Source of the DNA: Rickettsiales bacterium
GTDB taxonomy: Bacteria > Pseudomonadota > Alphaproteobacteria > Rickettsiales > UBA1997
Direction of reading: 5' to 3'
Assembly (NCBI GenBank): GCA_947455845.1
Contig: CANGQE010000007.1
Coordinates: forward strand, 1-17,336
Length of the DNA: 17,336 nucleotides
Below are positions 1-6,089 of this stretch, one piece after another. Position 1 is the stretch's first letter. Each line of letters opens with the position of its first letter. The position numbers were made by a program, and so were the translations under genes. The notes under the pieces were generated by a model. It ran no database searches. It saw only the letters and a program-made list of their open reading frames with translations, and was not told where the DNA came from.

Positions 1-301
1 AATTTCTCCTTTTTTAAAAGGATAGTTCATAAATCATTTCTAGATCGAAAAAACTTTTTACCCCCAACTAAGCCTTGATTTATAAGGAGTTACGGGTTTT
101 CTCTTGGCGCTTAGTTGGACAGTAGTGGTTACAAACCCCGACCCGCATCGAGAATATATTCATCAAATCTGTCAGCACCCGAACCCCAAATTCATTCCCC
201 AAAACAACCACCCAAAAAATATTCCATCTCCCACAAAGTAAGAACTTGCAAAAATTCATTTCCCCCTTACTTTCCCGCCCCACTCAAAAAATACTACTTC
301 C
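1..301. other. No confident gene; one stem-loop
   Basis: I see no convincing gene here. The plus strand is rich in C and A from about 120 to 300. The only clear structure is a 9-bp inverted repeat, CCAACTAAG at 64-72 and CTTAGTTGG at 110-118, with a 37-nt spacer. An open frame of 67 codons on the minus strand spans it but has no recognisable domain. A weak promoter-like pair, TTGCAA at 246-251 and TACTTT at 268-273 (16-bp spacer), could serve the tRNA that starts at 302, but this is only a guess. Confidence 0.4.
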
Positions 302-391
302 GGAGAAATGGCCGAGTGGCCGAAGGCGCTTTCCTGCTAAGAAAGTATACGGGTAACTGTATCGAGGGTTCGAATCCCTCTTTCTCCGCCA
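302..391 (+). tRNA. tRNA-Ser (anticodon GCT)
   Basis: This is a class II tRNA with an encoded CCA. The acceptor arm GGAGAAA (302-308) pairs with TTTCTCC (381-387), the discriminator is G388 and CCA is 389-391. The anticodon stem CTTTC/GAAAG (329-333, 341-345) encloses the loop CTGCTAA with anticodon GCT at 336-338, which reads the serine codons AGC and AGU. The long variable arm before the T arm (GGTTCGAATCC) fits tRNA-Ser. G73 is the normal serine discriminator. Confidence 0.97.
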
Positions 392-536
392 TTACTCTGG
401 GCTACTCCCAGCTACCCTCTACTACTCCAGATTACTCCCATTTACTCCACAATACTCTCGCAATCCTTTACGCTCTAGCATGCAGGACTACGCGCGATTA
501 CTACGCGATGCGAAGAACTACACTAAGTTACTCCCG
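391..536 (+). repeat. Degenerate 10-bp-period TAC array after tRNA-Ser
   Basis: Seven consecutive 10-mers start at 391, 401, 411, 421, 431, 441 and 451, each with TAC at positions 3-5 and usually TACTC. After a 6-nt slip (461-466) the 10-bp rhythm resumes at 467, with TAC at 469, 489, 499, 519 and 529 and weaker units between. The units are diverged, so this is periodicity rather than clean tandem copies. A period of 10 is not a multiple of 3 and equals about one DNA helical turn, so it is unlikely to be coding. From 537 to 692 I see nothing definite. Confidence 0.6.
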
Positions 537-692
537 CCATTTGTTCCAAGTGATCAATTTTTATTTTAAGAAACGGAGAAAAATGGAGATTTTTTCTACA
601 ACTGGTGCTGCTAGGTCTTGATGATACTGCTTAAAATTCGGTGAACGTGAAATAGAGATTCGGAGATTATTTTTTGCTCATCTAAACTTTAC

Positions 693-1907
693 TCAAGCGG
701 TCGATGAGTTTCTTAGAAATTTCTTATGACGGTATCTATCAACCGGATTTTCTAATAAAATAACTACCAAAATTGATAGTAATGCAGTTGCCACAAAAGC
801 TACCATGCCATGGTATTGAGGTTCAACTTTAGAAGTGTGCAGATAATATAAAGCCAGCCCATGTCCCAGATAAACTGGATAAGATAGGTTTCCTATAAAA
901 CGATCCCATTTCATATCTTTCGTTAAAAAGAATAAAATCGGTAGCCATAATGCTGTAACGAAAATTACATACCAATACTTATGAGGAGCGCCTGTAATTC
1001 CTCCGTCCCAAGATCCGCCAGATATTGATTCATTCCACCCAGATAAATAAAAATTAAATAGGTTAAACGCGATTACGAAGTAAATCAGATGAAACAGAAT
1101 TTTACTATTATGCTGCTGATGTAAAAATTTTAGGATTCTTTTGTAAAAAGCATTATTGATCAAAAAAGAAATTTTTGGCGATATGTATTCAAGGATATTT
1201 TTATATTTCTTGTGGGTAAAGAATAGATAAAATCGACAAGAAATTGATCCTAGCAAAAAAGTAGCTATTTCCAATGGAAAAAAGCCGTATAACCAGGTAT
1301 GCTGGTTATAACCATTATGTCCTAGCCACAATCTCAAGGAAATACTTAAAAAAGTGATGGCTAAAATCATGGACGATGATCGTAGCAAAATTAGTGGTGC
1401 GATAAGATAAAACATCAACTCAACATCAAGAGTCCATGACATCATCATCATGGTAAAAGATGCCTTATTGGTAATCGGAATTAGATTTTTATAAGTATCA
1501 ACAAAGACAAATTTTCCTGCATCTAAGTCATAGAAAAAAAGACGCAAAACGGATTGCCCAAAAATTAAAACATTGTTGGCAATAACGATCAAAGCTTCAA
1601 CGAAATCGTGGTTCTTTACGAATAAAGAGAGAGTAGGAAAATCGAATTTAAAATTCAGAGCAAATGTCAGAAGCAAGAAGACGTAGTAGATCGAAAATAT
1701 TCGAACAAAACGACTTTTATAAAATGTTAGTGCCCATTTGTTATCATTAGCATCGTGATAACTCTTGATTATTAACTGCATGTAAAATCCAGAAATAACA
1801 TAAAAGCATTGTACCGCTAAAGCTGGATGGATCGGTCTCGGTAAAACCCCCTCAGGGCTGTGAAACAAAACCACTACATAGGCAAGAAATAACCTTAACA
1901 TCCCCAT
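693..1907 (-). CDS. Acyltransferase 3 family membrane protein
   Basis: A 404-residue polytopic inner-membrane protein of the acyltransferase-3 (OafA/YrhL-like) family. Members transfer acyl groups, often acetyl or succinyl, to surface polysaccharide or lipid; the substrate cannot be told here. The N-terminus has the family signature: a conserved Arg at 5, His at 16 in VVLFHS, and a second helix with VISGFYM near residues 37-43. About ten hydrophobic helices follow, which is the usual number. The ATG at 1907 begins directly with the first helix, as in many bacterial members, so the start looks right. It stands alone on the minus strand, with no polysaccharide genes beside it, next to a tRNA and repeat-rich DNA, which suggests an accessory gene. 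Confidence in the family is high and in the substrate nil. Confidence 0.88.
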   Translation of the reverse strand: MGMLRLFLAYVVVLFHSPEGVLPRPIHPALAVQCFYVISGFYMQLIIKSYHDANDNKWALTFYKSRFVRIFSIYYVFLLLTFALNFKFDFPTLSLFVKNHDFVEALIVIANNVLIFGQSVLRLFFYDLDAGKFVFVDTYKNLIPITNKASFTMMMMSWTLDVELMFYLIAPLILLRSSSMILAITFLSISLRLWLGHNGYNQHTWLYGFFPLEIATFLLGSISCRFYLFFTHKKYKNILEYISPKISFLINNAFYKRILKFLHQQHNSKILFHLIYFVIAFNLFNFYLSGWNESISGGSWDGGITGAPHKYWYVIFVTALWLPILFFLTKDMKWDRFIGNLSYPVYLGHGLALYYLHTSKVEPQYHGMVAFVATALLSILVVILLENPVDRYRHKKFLRNSSTA

Positions 1908-1948
1908 TTCGCACTATAAAATTAATTGTTAAACATCGATAGATAATC

Positions 1949-1965
1949 AGTATCTTGCAGATACT
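1949..1965. promoter_or_regulatory. Short palindrome upstream of the acyltransferase gene
   Basis: AGTATCT-TGC-AGATACT is a perfect 7-bp inverted repeat with a 3-bp spacer, centred about 50 bp upstream of the minus-strand start at 1907. The size suits a dimeric-regulator operator or a small hairpin in the leader. No good promoter hexamers can be placed around it, so its role is inferred from position only. Confidence 0.3.
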
Positions 1966-2118
1966 AAACTTTAACGAAGTAAAAAACAATTCGCCAAACA
2001 TAAATCAATCCGTCCTAAAATTAGTTCGCAAAATGGTGTCGCGTGCCTCAATCAATGTCGAAATTAAAACTTTTCAGTGCAGTTGAAATAGGGTTTAAAG
2101 CCTTTATTTACCTACATC

Positions 2119-2194
2119 GCCAAAAGCAGAGAAAAGTTCGCAAAAGGGGTCGTTTCCTCCGCCATAAAAACTGCGAACTTTTTCTCCGTTTTGC
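2119..2194. repeat. Imperfect inverted repeat, 23-nt arms
   Basis: The left arm 2119-2141 and right arm 2172-2194 are near reverse complements. The core AGTTCGCA (2134-2141) pairs with TGCGAACT (2172-2179), and the flanking GAGAAA/TTTCTC and CAAAA/TTTTG parts also pair, with a few mismatches and one shifted base. The spacer is about 30 nt. The arrangement resembles a miniature palindromic element or a structured RNA. Confidence 0.5.
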
Positions 2195-2238
2195 AGTTAA
2201 GCTGAACTTTGTTGATCCTTTATTCTCTAGTGCAAAAT

Positions 2239-2266
2239 ATTCTCTAAAGCCATGTAAATAGAGAAT
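2239..2266. repeat. 8-bp stem-loop
   Basis: ATTCTCTA (2239-2246) is a perfect inverted match to TAGAGAAT (2259-2266), with a 12-nt loop. A second TATTCTCTA lies at 2221-2229 and could compete for the same partner. There is no T-run after it, so it does not look like an intrinsic terminator. Confidence 0.35.
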
Positions 2267-2604
2267 CTACGACATACATCTTTTCAAAAATTTCCTAGAA
2301 ACATCCGTCAAAAAATTTCACATTTTTATCGAAATGGGGAATTTTCTCACATTTAGCTTAACCAATATCCTTACATCCCTTGATTTTACTGATTGCGCAG
2401 AAGTAAAGCCCACTCGGAGAATGGAGATTTTGTCTCATTTGGACTGTACCTTTTTCAAGAAAGTACACACTTGAAAATACTGGCTTCATAAGATTATTTC
2501 TAAATTTTCAACCGCTATGCATCTGCAACTTTTGTATCATCCGTAAATTTTTTAAAAAAAGGTTAATAAAGGTGTCAAATCTCGACTCTCGACACTTGAT
2601 AAAA

Positions 2605-2640
2605 GATGCCGAAATACACTAAACAAGTTTAGGATGACGG
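2605..2640. repeat. Decayed single arm of the dispersed repeat
   Basis: CAAGTTTAGGATGACGG (2624-2640) matches the left arm of the dispersed inverted repeats, which read CAAGTTCAGGATGAC, with one substitution. The preceding bases also resemble the arm start but are more diverged. No matching right arm is visible nearby, so this appears to be an old, half-lost copy. Confidence 0.5.
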
Positions 2641-2836
2641 TGAGTTCCGGCGCGATATGACTGGTGGGTGAGGAATTTTGTTTTACATTGGACATTTTTT
2701 GTGGAGTTTATGATTACAATTTTCGCATTGAATTTATTACTCCAAGATTTGGAAAAACCTCATTTGACTTTTTTAGAATCCAAATAATTAAAATTTGGGG
2801 ACAGTCCAGATTTCTAAAAAAATAATCACAAAAAAT

Positions 2837-3010
2837 ATGAAAAAATCTTTTAGTCTTTTTGCTTTAACTTTACTTTTTTGCTCAAGCTCTTTTGCATCCC
2901 ATCCAACAGCTGGAGAAATAGCTTCTTCTAGCCAACATGAGATAAGGTCAGAAGCAGCATCTAAGATTAGTGTAAAAGAAAATGAGCTGCAAAATCAGGG
3001 CAGTAACTAA
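2837..3010 (+). CDS. Small predicted exported peptide, function unknown
   Basis: From the ATG at 2837 the product is 57 residues. It has a textbook Sec signal: MKK, a hydrophobic core FSLFALTLLF, and a likely cleavage after SSFA. The mature part, about 37 residues, is polar, rich in Ser, Glu and Gln, and has no cysteine or known motif. An in-frame ATG at 2795 would bury the signal peptide, so 2837 is the better start. The stop lies 13-25 nt before the plausible cupin starts, so the two may share a transcript. I do not recognise the family; it could also be the truncated front end of a larger exported protein. Confidence 0.45.
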   Translation: MKKSFSLFALTLLFCSSSFASHPTAGEIASSSQHEIRSEAASKISVKENELQNQGSN

Positions 3011-3035
3011 TAGCACTTTAACTATGAGCACTCCG

Positions 3036-3392
3036 ATGAAAATAAATCTGAACCAGAAATTATCTTTATTTAATGACTATTGGTCACCAAAAATTATTGG
3101 GGAATTAAATGAGAATTTTATTAAATTGGTAAAGTTTCAGGGTGAATTTGTTTGGCATTCTCATAAGGATGAGGATGAGCTTTTTATTGTTATTAAAGGT
3201 AAGCTGACCATTAAATTTCGTGATCAAGATTTAACTGCGAATCCCGGAGAAATTATTTTAATTCCTAAAGGAGTAGAGCACTGTCCAAGCCCTGAGGAAG
3301 AAGTGTGGGCGATGGTTATTGAACCTAAAACAGTTATTAATACCGGCGAGGTTGATGATATAAAAACTGTGAAAGATCTGGAAAGAATTTAA
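3036..3392 (+). CDS. Small cupin-domain protein
   Basis: A single-domain cupin of 118 residues from this start, with the fold of small metal-binding beta-barrels of very diverse function. Motif 1 is clear: GEFVWHSH, then a Glu and a Gly, giving ligands H41, H43 and E48. Motif 2, PGEIILIPKGVEH, gives the fourth ligand H82. The family's downstream Asn in motif 2 is absent. The conserved phrase SLFNDYWSPKIIGELN near the N-terminus supports a start at 3036 or at the ATG at 3024. An upstream ATG at 2982 would overlap the exported peptide gene and adds no conserved sequence. No Shine-Dalgarno site is evident at either start. Substrate unknown. Confidence 0.85.
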   Translation: MKINLNQKLSLFNDYWSPKIIGELNENFIKLVKFQGEFVWHSHKDEDELFIVIKGKLTIKFRDQDLTANPGEIILIPKGVEHCPSPEEEVWAMVIEPKTVINTGEVDDIKTVKDLERI

Positions 3393-3409
3393 CCCAAATC
3401 CGTCATTAA

Positions 3410-3568
3410 AAAAGTAGCCTAACCCCTTTTTTAAAAACGGTAATAGATGAAAAGTTGCAAGCTAAAGATAAATCTGTGGTTGTAGAAGGTCAAAAATATT
3501 TCGTTGAAATAGTGCAGGGCGCAAAAATTACAAAGCTCGCTGGTCGAGAGGAGTCGAGACCATTTTAA
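3410..3568 (+). pseudogene. Gene fragment without a start, ending in an inverted repeat
   Basis: An open frame of 52 codons runs from just after a stop at 3407-3409 to TAA at 3566-3568. It has no ATG start. The phrase VVVEGQKYFVEIVQGAKI looks like genuine protein, perhaps a beta-rich C-terminal region, but I cannot assign a family. The last residues, LAGREESRPF, are encoded by the left arm of the 38-bp inverted repeat. This suggests the repeat inserted into or truncated an older gene, or supplied a new C-terminus. It is only a remnant as it stands. Confidence 0.4.
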
Positions 3569-3646
3569 TGTTTATCTCCTTTGTTGTTTCATCGGCAGCA
3601 TAACTTCTAAATGGTCTCGACTCCTCTCGACCAGCGAGCTTTGTAA
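3528..3646. repeat. Perfect 38-bp inverted repeat (hairpin or MITE-like)
   Basis: Bases 3528-3565 are the exact reverse complement of 3609-3646, with a 43-nt spacer. Both arms contain GGTCGAGAGGAGTCGAGACC or its complement, which is itself partly palindromic. The arms are much more GC-rich than their surroundings, and perfect identity over 38 bp implies recent origin or strong constraint. There is no transposase, and I found no second copy in the window. On the minus strand the spacer holds AAAGGAG followed by an ATG reading into the arm, giving an 11-residue frame, probably by chance. A MITE-like element, a strong bidirectional terminator or a structured RNA are all possible. Confidence 0.8.
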
Positions 3647-3657
3647 GAATTTACGAA

Positions 3658-3713
3658 AAATTTATTAGACAACCAATCTTAATTCAGCCTTACTTTTCCA
3701 GTCTAATAAATTT
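3658..3713. promoter_or_regulatory. 13-bp inverted repeat upstream of the phospholipase gene
   Basis: AAATTTATTAGAC (3658-3670) is perfectly complementary to GTCTAATAAATTT (3701-3713), with a 30-nt spacer. It ends 14 nt before the ATG at 3728, so as RNA it would form a stem directly in front of the start codon, and as DNA it could bind a regulator. It lies only 11 bp from the 38-bp inverted repeat. A regulatory role is inferred from position. Confidence 0.45.
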
Positions 3714-3727
3714 AATAATTAAAGCTC

Positions 3728-4102
3728 ATGAAAAAATGTTTCCTACTTTTGTTGCCGCTTATTGTTAGCAGCTGCGGATCTTCTTCTGAGGTTAAGGAGA
3801 ATGTTAACGAAGTTGTGACTTTTCCGCGCTACGGAAATTATTGTGGTTATGAGCGACCTACCAATGGTGAGATGCCGAAGCCAACTGATGAGGTTGATGC
3901 TGCCTGTAAAAATCATGATGCCTGTTATGACAAGCAGGGAACTTTGAATATCAATTGCGACACTGCTTTGATCACGGAGTTAAAAAATGTATCTCCAAAA
4001 ACGGAACCGGAAAGATTAGCGAGGAAATTAATAATTAGTTTCTTCCGCCACTCTCCGCAAAAGGAGTTGATGAATATAAATTTCGATGAAATAAAATTGT
4101 AA
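3728..4102 (+). CDS. Phospholipase A2-like lipoprotein
   Basis: A 124-residue protein with a lipoprotein signal (MKKCFLLLLPLIVSSC, lipobox Cys at 16) and a secretory phospholipase A2-like core. The calcium-loop-like stretch YGNYCG is at 35-40, followed by Pro and Gly. The active-site helix CKNHDACYD spans 60-68, with the catalytic pair His63-Asp64. Cysteines 39, 60, 66 and 77 could form disulfides. Such enzymes release the sn-2 fatty acid from glycerophospholipids using calcium. It is shorter than animal sPLA2 but close to small bacterial members. A lipid anchor would hold it at the cell envelope or surface, where it might act on host or own membranes. The start follows a 13-bp inverted repeat; no cognate operon is seen. 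The second catalytic Asp is not obvious, so activity is inferred. Confidence 0.8.
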   Translation: MKKCFLLLLPLIVSSCGSSSEVKENVNEVVTFPRYGNYCGYERPTNGEMPKPTDEVDAACKNHDACYDKQGTLNINCDTALITELKNVSPKTEPERLARKLIISFFRHSPQKELMNINFDEIKL

Positions 4103-4298
4103 AATTGGCATTTGTTACCACGAACCAGCTGGTGCGGCGGTAGGTTATGTTATTATTGTCATCGTAACCCATTAAATAAGTGTTGGTGGCAGGATCGTAA
4201 TATTGGCCTAAAAGATTGGCGGAAGAACTTTCTGCTTTTGCCGGCACGCGCCAATTTTCAGTGAAGGTTTCAATTAGTAATTGATTAGGGCTGCTTTT
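4103..4298 (-). pseudogene. Unidentified gene fragment
   Basis: Reading the minus strand, an open frame begins after a stop at 4299-4301 and gives SPNQLLIETFTENWRVPAKA, then LLGQYYDPATNTYLMGYDD and further polar, aromatic sequence. It has no ATG; the first possible start is GTG at 4247. The frame continues to 4035, overlapping the 3' end of the convergent phospholipase gene. The composition looks like real secreted or beta-rich protein, but I recognise no family. It lies immediately downstream of the broken metal exporter and in a different frame, which suggests a decaying region. Confidence 0.35.
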
Positions 4299-4302
4299 CT
4301 AA

Positions 4303-5095
4303 TCAGTAAATTGTAACTAAGCCGTGATAGACAACGTAAAGCCCGATTGTGGCAATGAGTAAGCCTGATAAATAAGGGGCGTATTTGGCTAATTTACTAA
4401 ATATTGACCAACGTTTTGAAATATGTTTAGCGCTAAGTGCCGCAACTACTCCCGATGCAACCAAGACCAGAGCTAGGCCGATACTAAAACAACCCACCAG
4501 CAAACTGCCGAGAGCAATTTTTTTAAGTTGTAGGCATAAAAGCAAAACGGTGATTGAGGCGGGGCAGGGGATTAATCCGCCGGTAAGTCCGAACATTACA
4601 ATTTGGGGAGTGGTGATATTTTTATTAGTGAAGCGCTGGTTAATATCCTTGGCGTGAGCGAGTTCGTGGGCATCTTGATATTCGGGTGAAACTACATCCA
4701 ATGCTTGAAGTTGGTGGTCAAGATGGTGATGGCTGTGTTTAAAAGCCTGATGATGTTGCCAATTACGATGCATCATCCAAGCCGCAATTGCCATCATTAA
4801 AATACCGGAGATAGCCTGAAAATATGGTTCTGTAGCTGTGGCATCAAATTGACCATTCATGAAATACATGCTGCTTAAAACTATAATCCAAACAATTAGA
4901 GTGTGGGAAATTGTGGTGGCGAGGCCAAAAAGGCGGCTTGTTTAACAGTGCCGCGAATTGCCACAATAAAAGCGGCCATCATGGTTTTGGGGTGACCGGG
5001 TTTAAACCATGAAGGGCGCCGAGAAGGATTGCGATTGGGATGAAAATTAGGAGATTGGAACTGCCTTGCTCTATTAGGCTTACGATGTCTGGCAT
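4303..5095 (-). pseudogene. rcnA: Nickel/cobalt exporter (RcnA/NicO family), frameshifted
   Basis: Members of this family export Ni(II) and Co(II) across the inner membrane. An intact 188-codon frame (4303-4869) holds the C-terminal part: a His-rich loop near HHQAFKHSHHHLDH, the helix GLTGGLIPCPAS and two more helices. The N-terminal part lies upstream in other frames, from ATG at 5095: MPDIVSLIEQ, then ILLGALHGL. The family motif HGLEPGHPKTMMAAF is recovered only if one base, likely the G of the Glu codon, is restored near 5000-5002. A second single-base loss near 4923-4926 separates RGTVKQAAFL from LATTISHTLIVW. Two apparent 1-bp deletions in one gene suggest a pseudogene, although sequencing error is possible, especially at the GG(G) site. 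Repaired length, about 264 residues, is near the normal 270. The symbol names the family only. Confidence 0.75.
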
Positions 5096-5105
5096 GATTA
5101 CTAAG

Positions 5106-5177
5106 TTATCAGTTAACAATTAGCAATTAACAGTTGGTGTTTTGAGCAAATGTTAATTGATAACTGATAATTGTTAA
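5106..5177. repeat. AT-rich inverted repeat between rcnA and tauE genes
   Basis: The left arm 5106-5132 and right arm 5151-5177 are imperfect reverse complements (about 22 of 27 positions), built from TTATCAGTTAACAATTA-type sequence. A closely related element occurs at 16004-16094. It lies between the end of the permease gene and the start of the broken exporter gene, both on the minus strand, where its RNA hairpin could affect readthrough. Confidence 0.55.
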
Positions 5178-5179
5178 TT

Positions 5180-5896
5180 TTAAAACATTTGCACCAAAAA
5201 CTTCACTCCTGCAACCACCGTCATTAAAGCGATGAGCTTCCTAAAAAACTCTTCACTAATTTTTAAATGGATGCGGTAACCGAGTTGGATGGTTAGAAAT
5301 ACCGGAATTATGGTCCACCAAATTTTATAAAAAAACTCAGGATGAATTTCACCTTGAAGCGAAAGTTGGGTGAAGCGGATGAGATTAAATACCACAAAAA
5401 ATACCGCCATGGTGCTGCGTAGGCCTGATTTATTTTTGAAATCATTTTTTAAGGCATTAACTAAAAAGGGTCCGCCAATTCCGAAGGCGCCTTGGGATAT
5501 TCCACTGACTAAAAGTAAAGTTTGTTTGAATGACTTAGGAAAAATAACTGTGTTGAAAAACATGGTTTTGATTGAGAGTAAAATCAGTAGAATGCCAAAA
5601 ACGCAGGCTAAAATATCGGAAGGAAATTTACTGAAAATGAAGACGCCGATTACGGTTCCGACAAAACAAATCGGTAGCAATGGTTTGAATATTTTTTTGT
5701 CGAAAGATTTTAAATCAGTGTAAGCTATGTAGGCGCTGGAGCAGGTGCCGATGTAGAGTCCGGCTAGAATCATTTCTTTGAGTTCGAGGAAAAATCCCAG
5801 AATGGCGTAAGCGATTAAGCCGCCGCCGAAGCCGACGATACTTTCAACAAAGAAGCCGAGTGAAAAACTTGTTGCGATTAAGAGTGCGATTGACAT
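5180..5896 (-). CDS. TauE/SafE family membrane permease
   Basis: A 238-residue inner-membrane protein of the TauE/SafE (DUF81) family, which carries organosulfur compounds, sulfite or other small anions; the direction and substrate are not evident here. It has about eight hydrophobic helices in two half-repeats. The first half carries VGFGGGLIAYAIL near residue 22 and the second carries GAFGIGGPFLV near 136, the paired Gly-rich signatures of the family. The ATG at 5896 begins right at the first helix, as expected, and the length is normal to slightly short. It is divergent from the porin gene, with a dispersed repeat between them, and reads toward the broken metal exporter. Confidence 0.88.
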   Translation of the reverse strand: MSIALLIATSFSLGFFVESIVGFGGGLIAYAILGFFLELKEMILAGLYIGTCSSAYIAYTDLKSFDKKIFKPLLPICFVGTVIGVFIFSKFPSDILACVFGILLILLSIKTMFFNTVIFPKSFKQTLLLVSGISQGAFGIGGPFLVNALKNDFKNKSGLRSTMAVFFVVFNLIRFTQLSLQGEIHPEFFYKIWWTIIPVFLTIQLGYRIHLKISEEFFRKLIALMTVVAGVKFLVQMF

Positions 5897-5944
5897 AAAT
5901 TTGATTGGAAATATTTGATTCTATTTAGGGATTGAGTTTGTGGG

Positions 5945-6034
5945 ATAGATCCTGAAACAAGTTCAGGATGACGGAGTCTTGGGGGAGATCACCCCTCACT
6001 CTCGGCGTCATCCTGAACTTGTTTCAGGATCTAT
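5945..6034. repeat. Dispersed inverted repeat, copy 1
   Basis: Arms 5945-5973 and 6006-6034 are perfect reverse complements of 29 nt, containing CCTGAAACAAGTTCAGGATG and its complement. The 32-nt loop has its own complementary ends (GAGT and ACTC, GGGG and CCCC), so the whole unit can fold as one long hairpin. It sits in the divergent gap between the permease and porin genes. Confidence 0.9.
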
Positions 6035-6089
6035 TCATAATTAACCAACCCAATTTCAACCTCCCCATCCTCAAGTAAAAAGCAAATCA

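Larger units (their letters stand above)
1908..2836. other. Long region without a confident gene
   Basis: About 930 bp hold no gene I can support. A 72-codon open frame at 2043-2261 is basic, has no recognisable domain and is folded into a large imperfect inverted repeat, so I do not treat it as a gene. The region also has an 8-bp stem-loop at 2239-2266, a decayed copy of the dispersed repeat at 2605-2640, and otherwise AT-rich unstructured sequence. It may be an old, eroded accessory segment. Confidence 0.5.

Noticed and set aside
391..536. CRISPR-like or clean tandem repeat array
   Set aside because: Units are only 10 bp, diverged and without spacers; the pattern is periodicity, not a CRISPR.
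115..621. 168-codon open frame on the plus strand
   Set aside because: It runs straight through the tRNA-Ser and the 10-bp array, and has no protein-like domain.
2043..2261. 72-codon open frame on the plus strand
   Set aside because: It coincides with a large inverted repeat, has no recognisable motif, and its basic composition follows from the repeat arms.
3555..3620. Minus-strand AAAGGAG plus ATG giving an 11-residue peptide
   Set aside because: The frame is very short, the Shine-Dalgarno spacing is long and the coding part is just the repeat arm, so chance is more likely.
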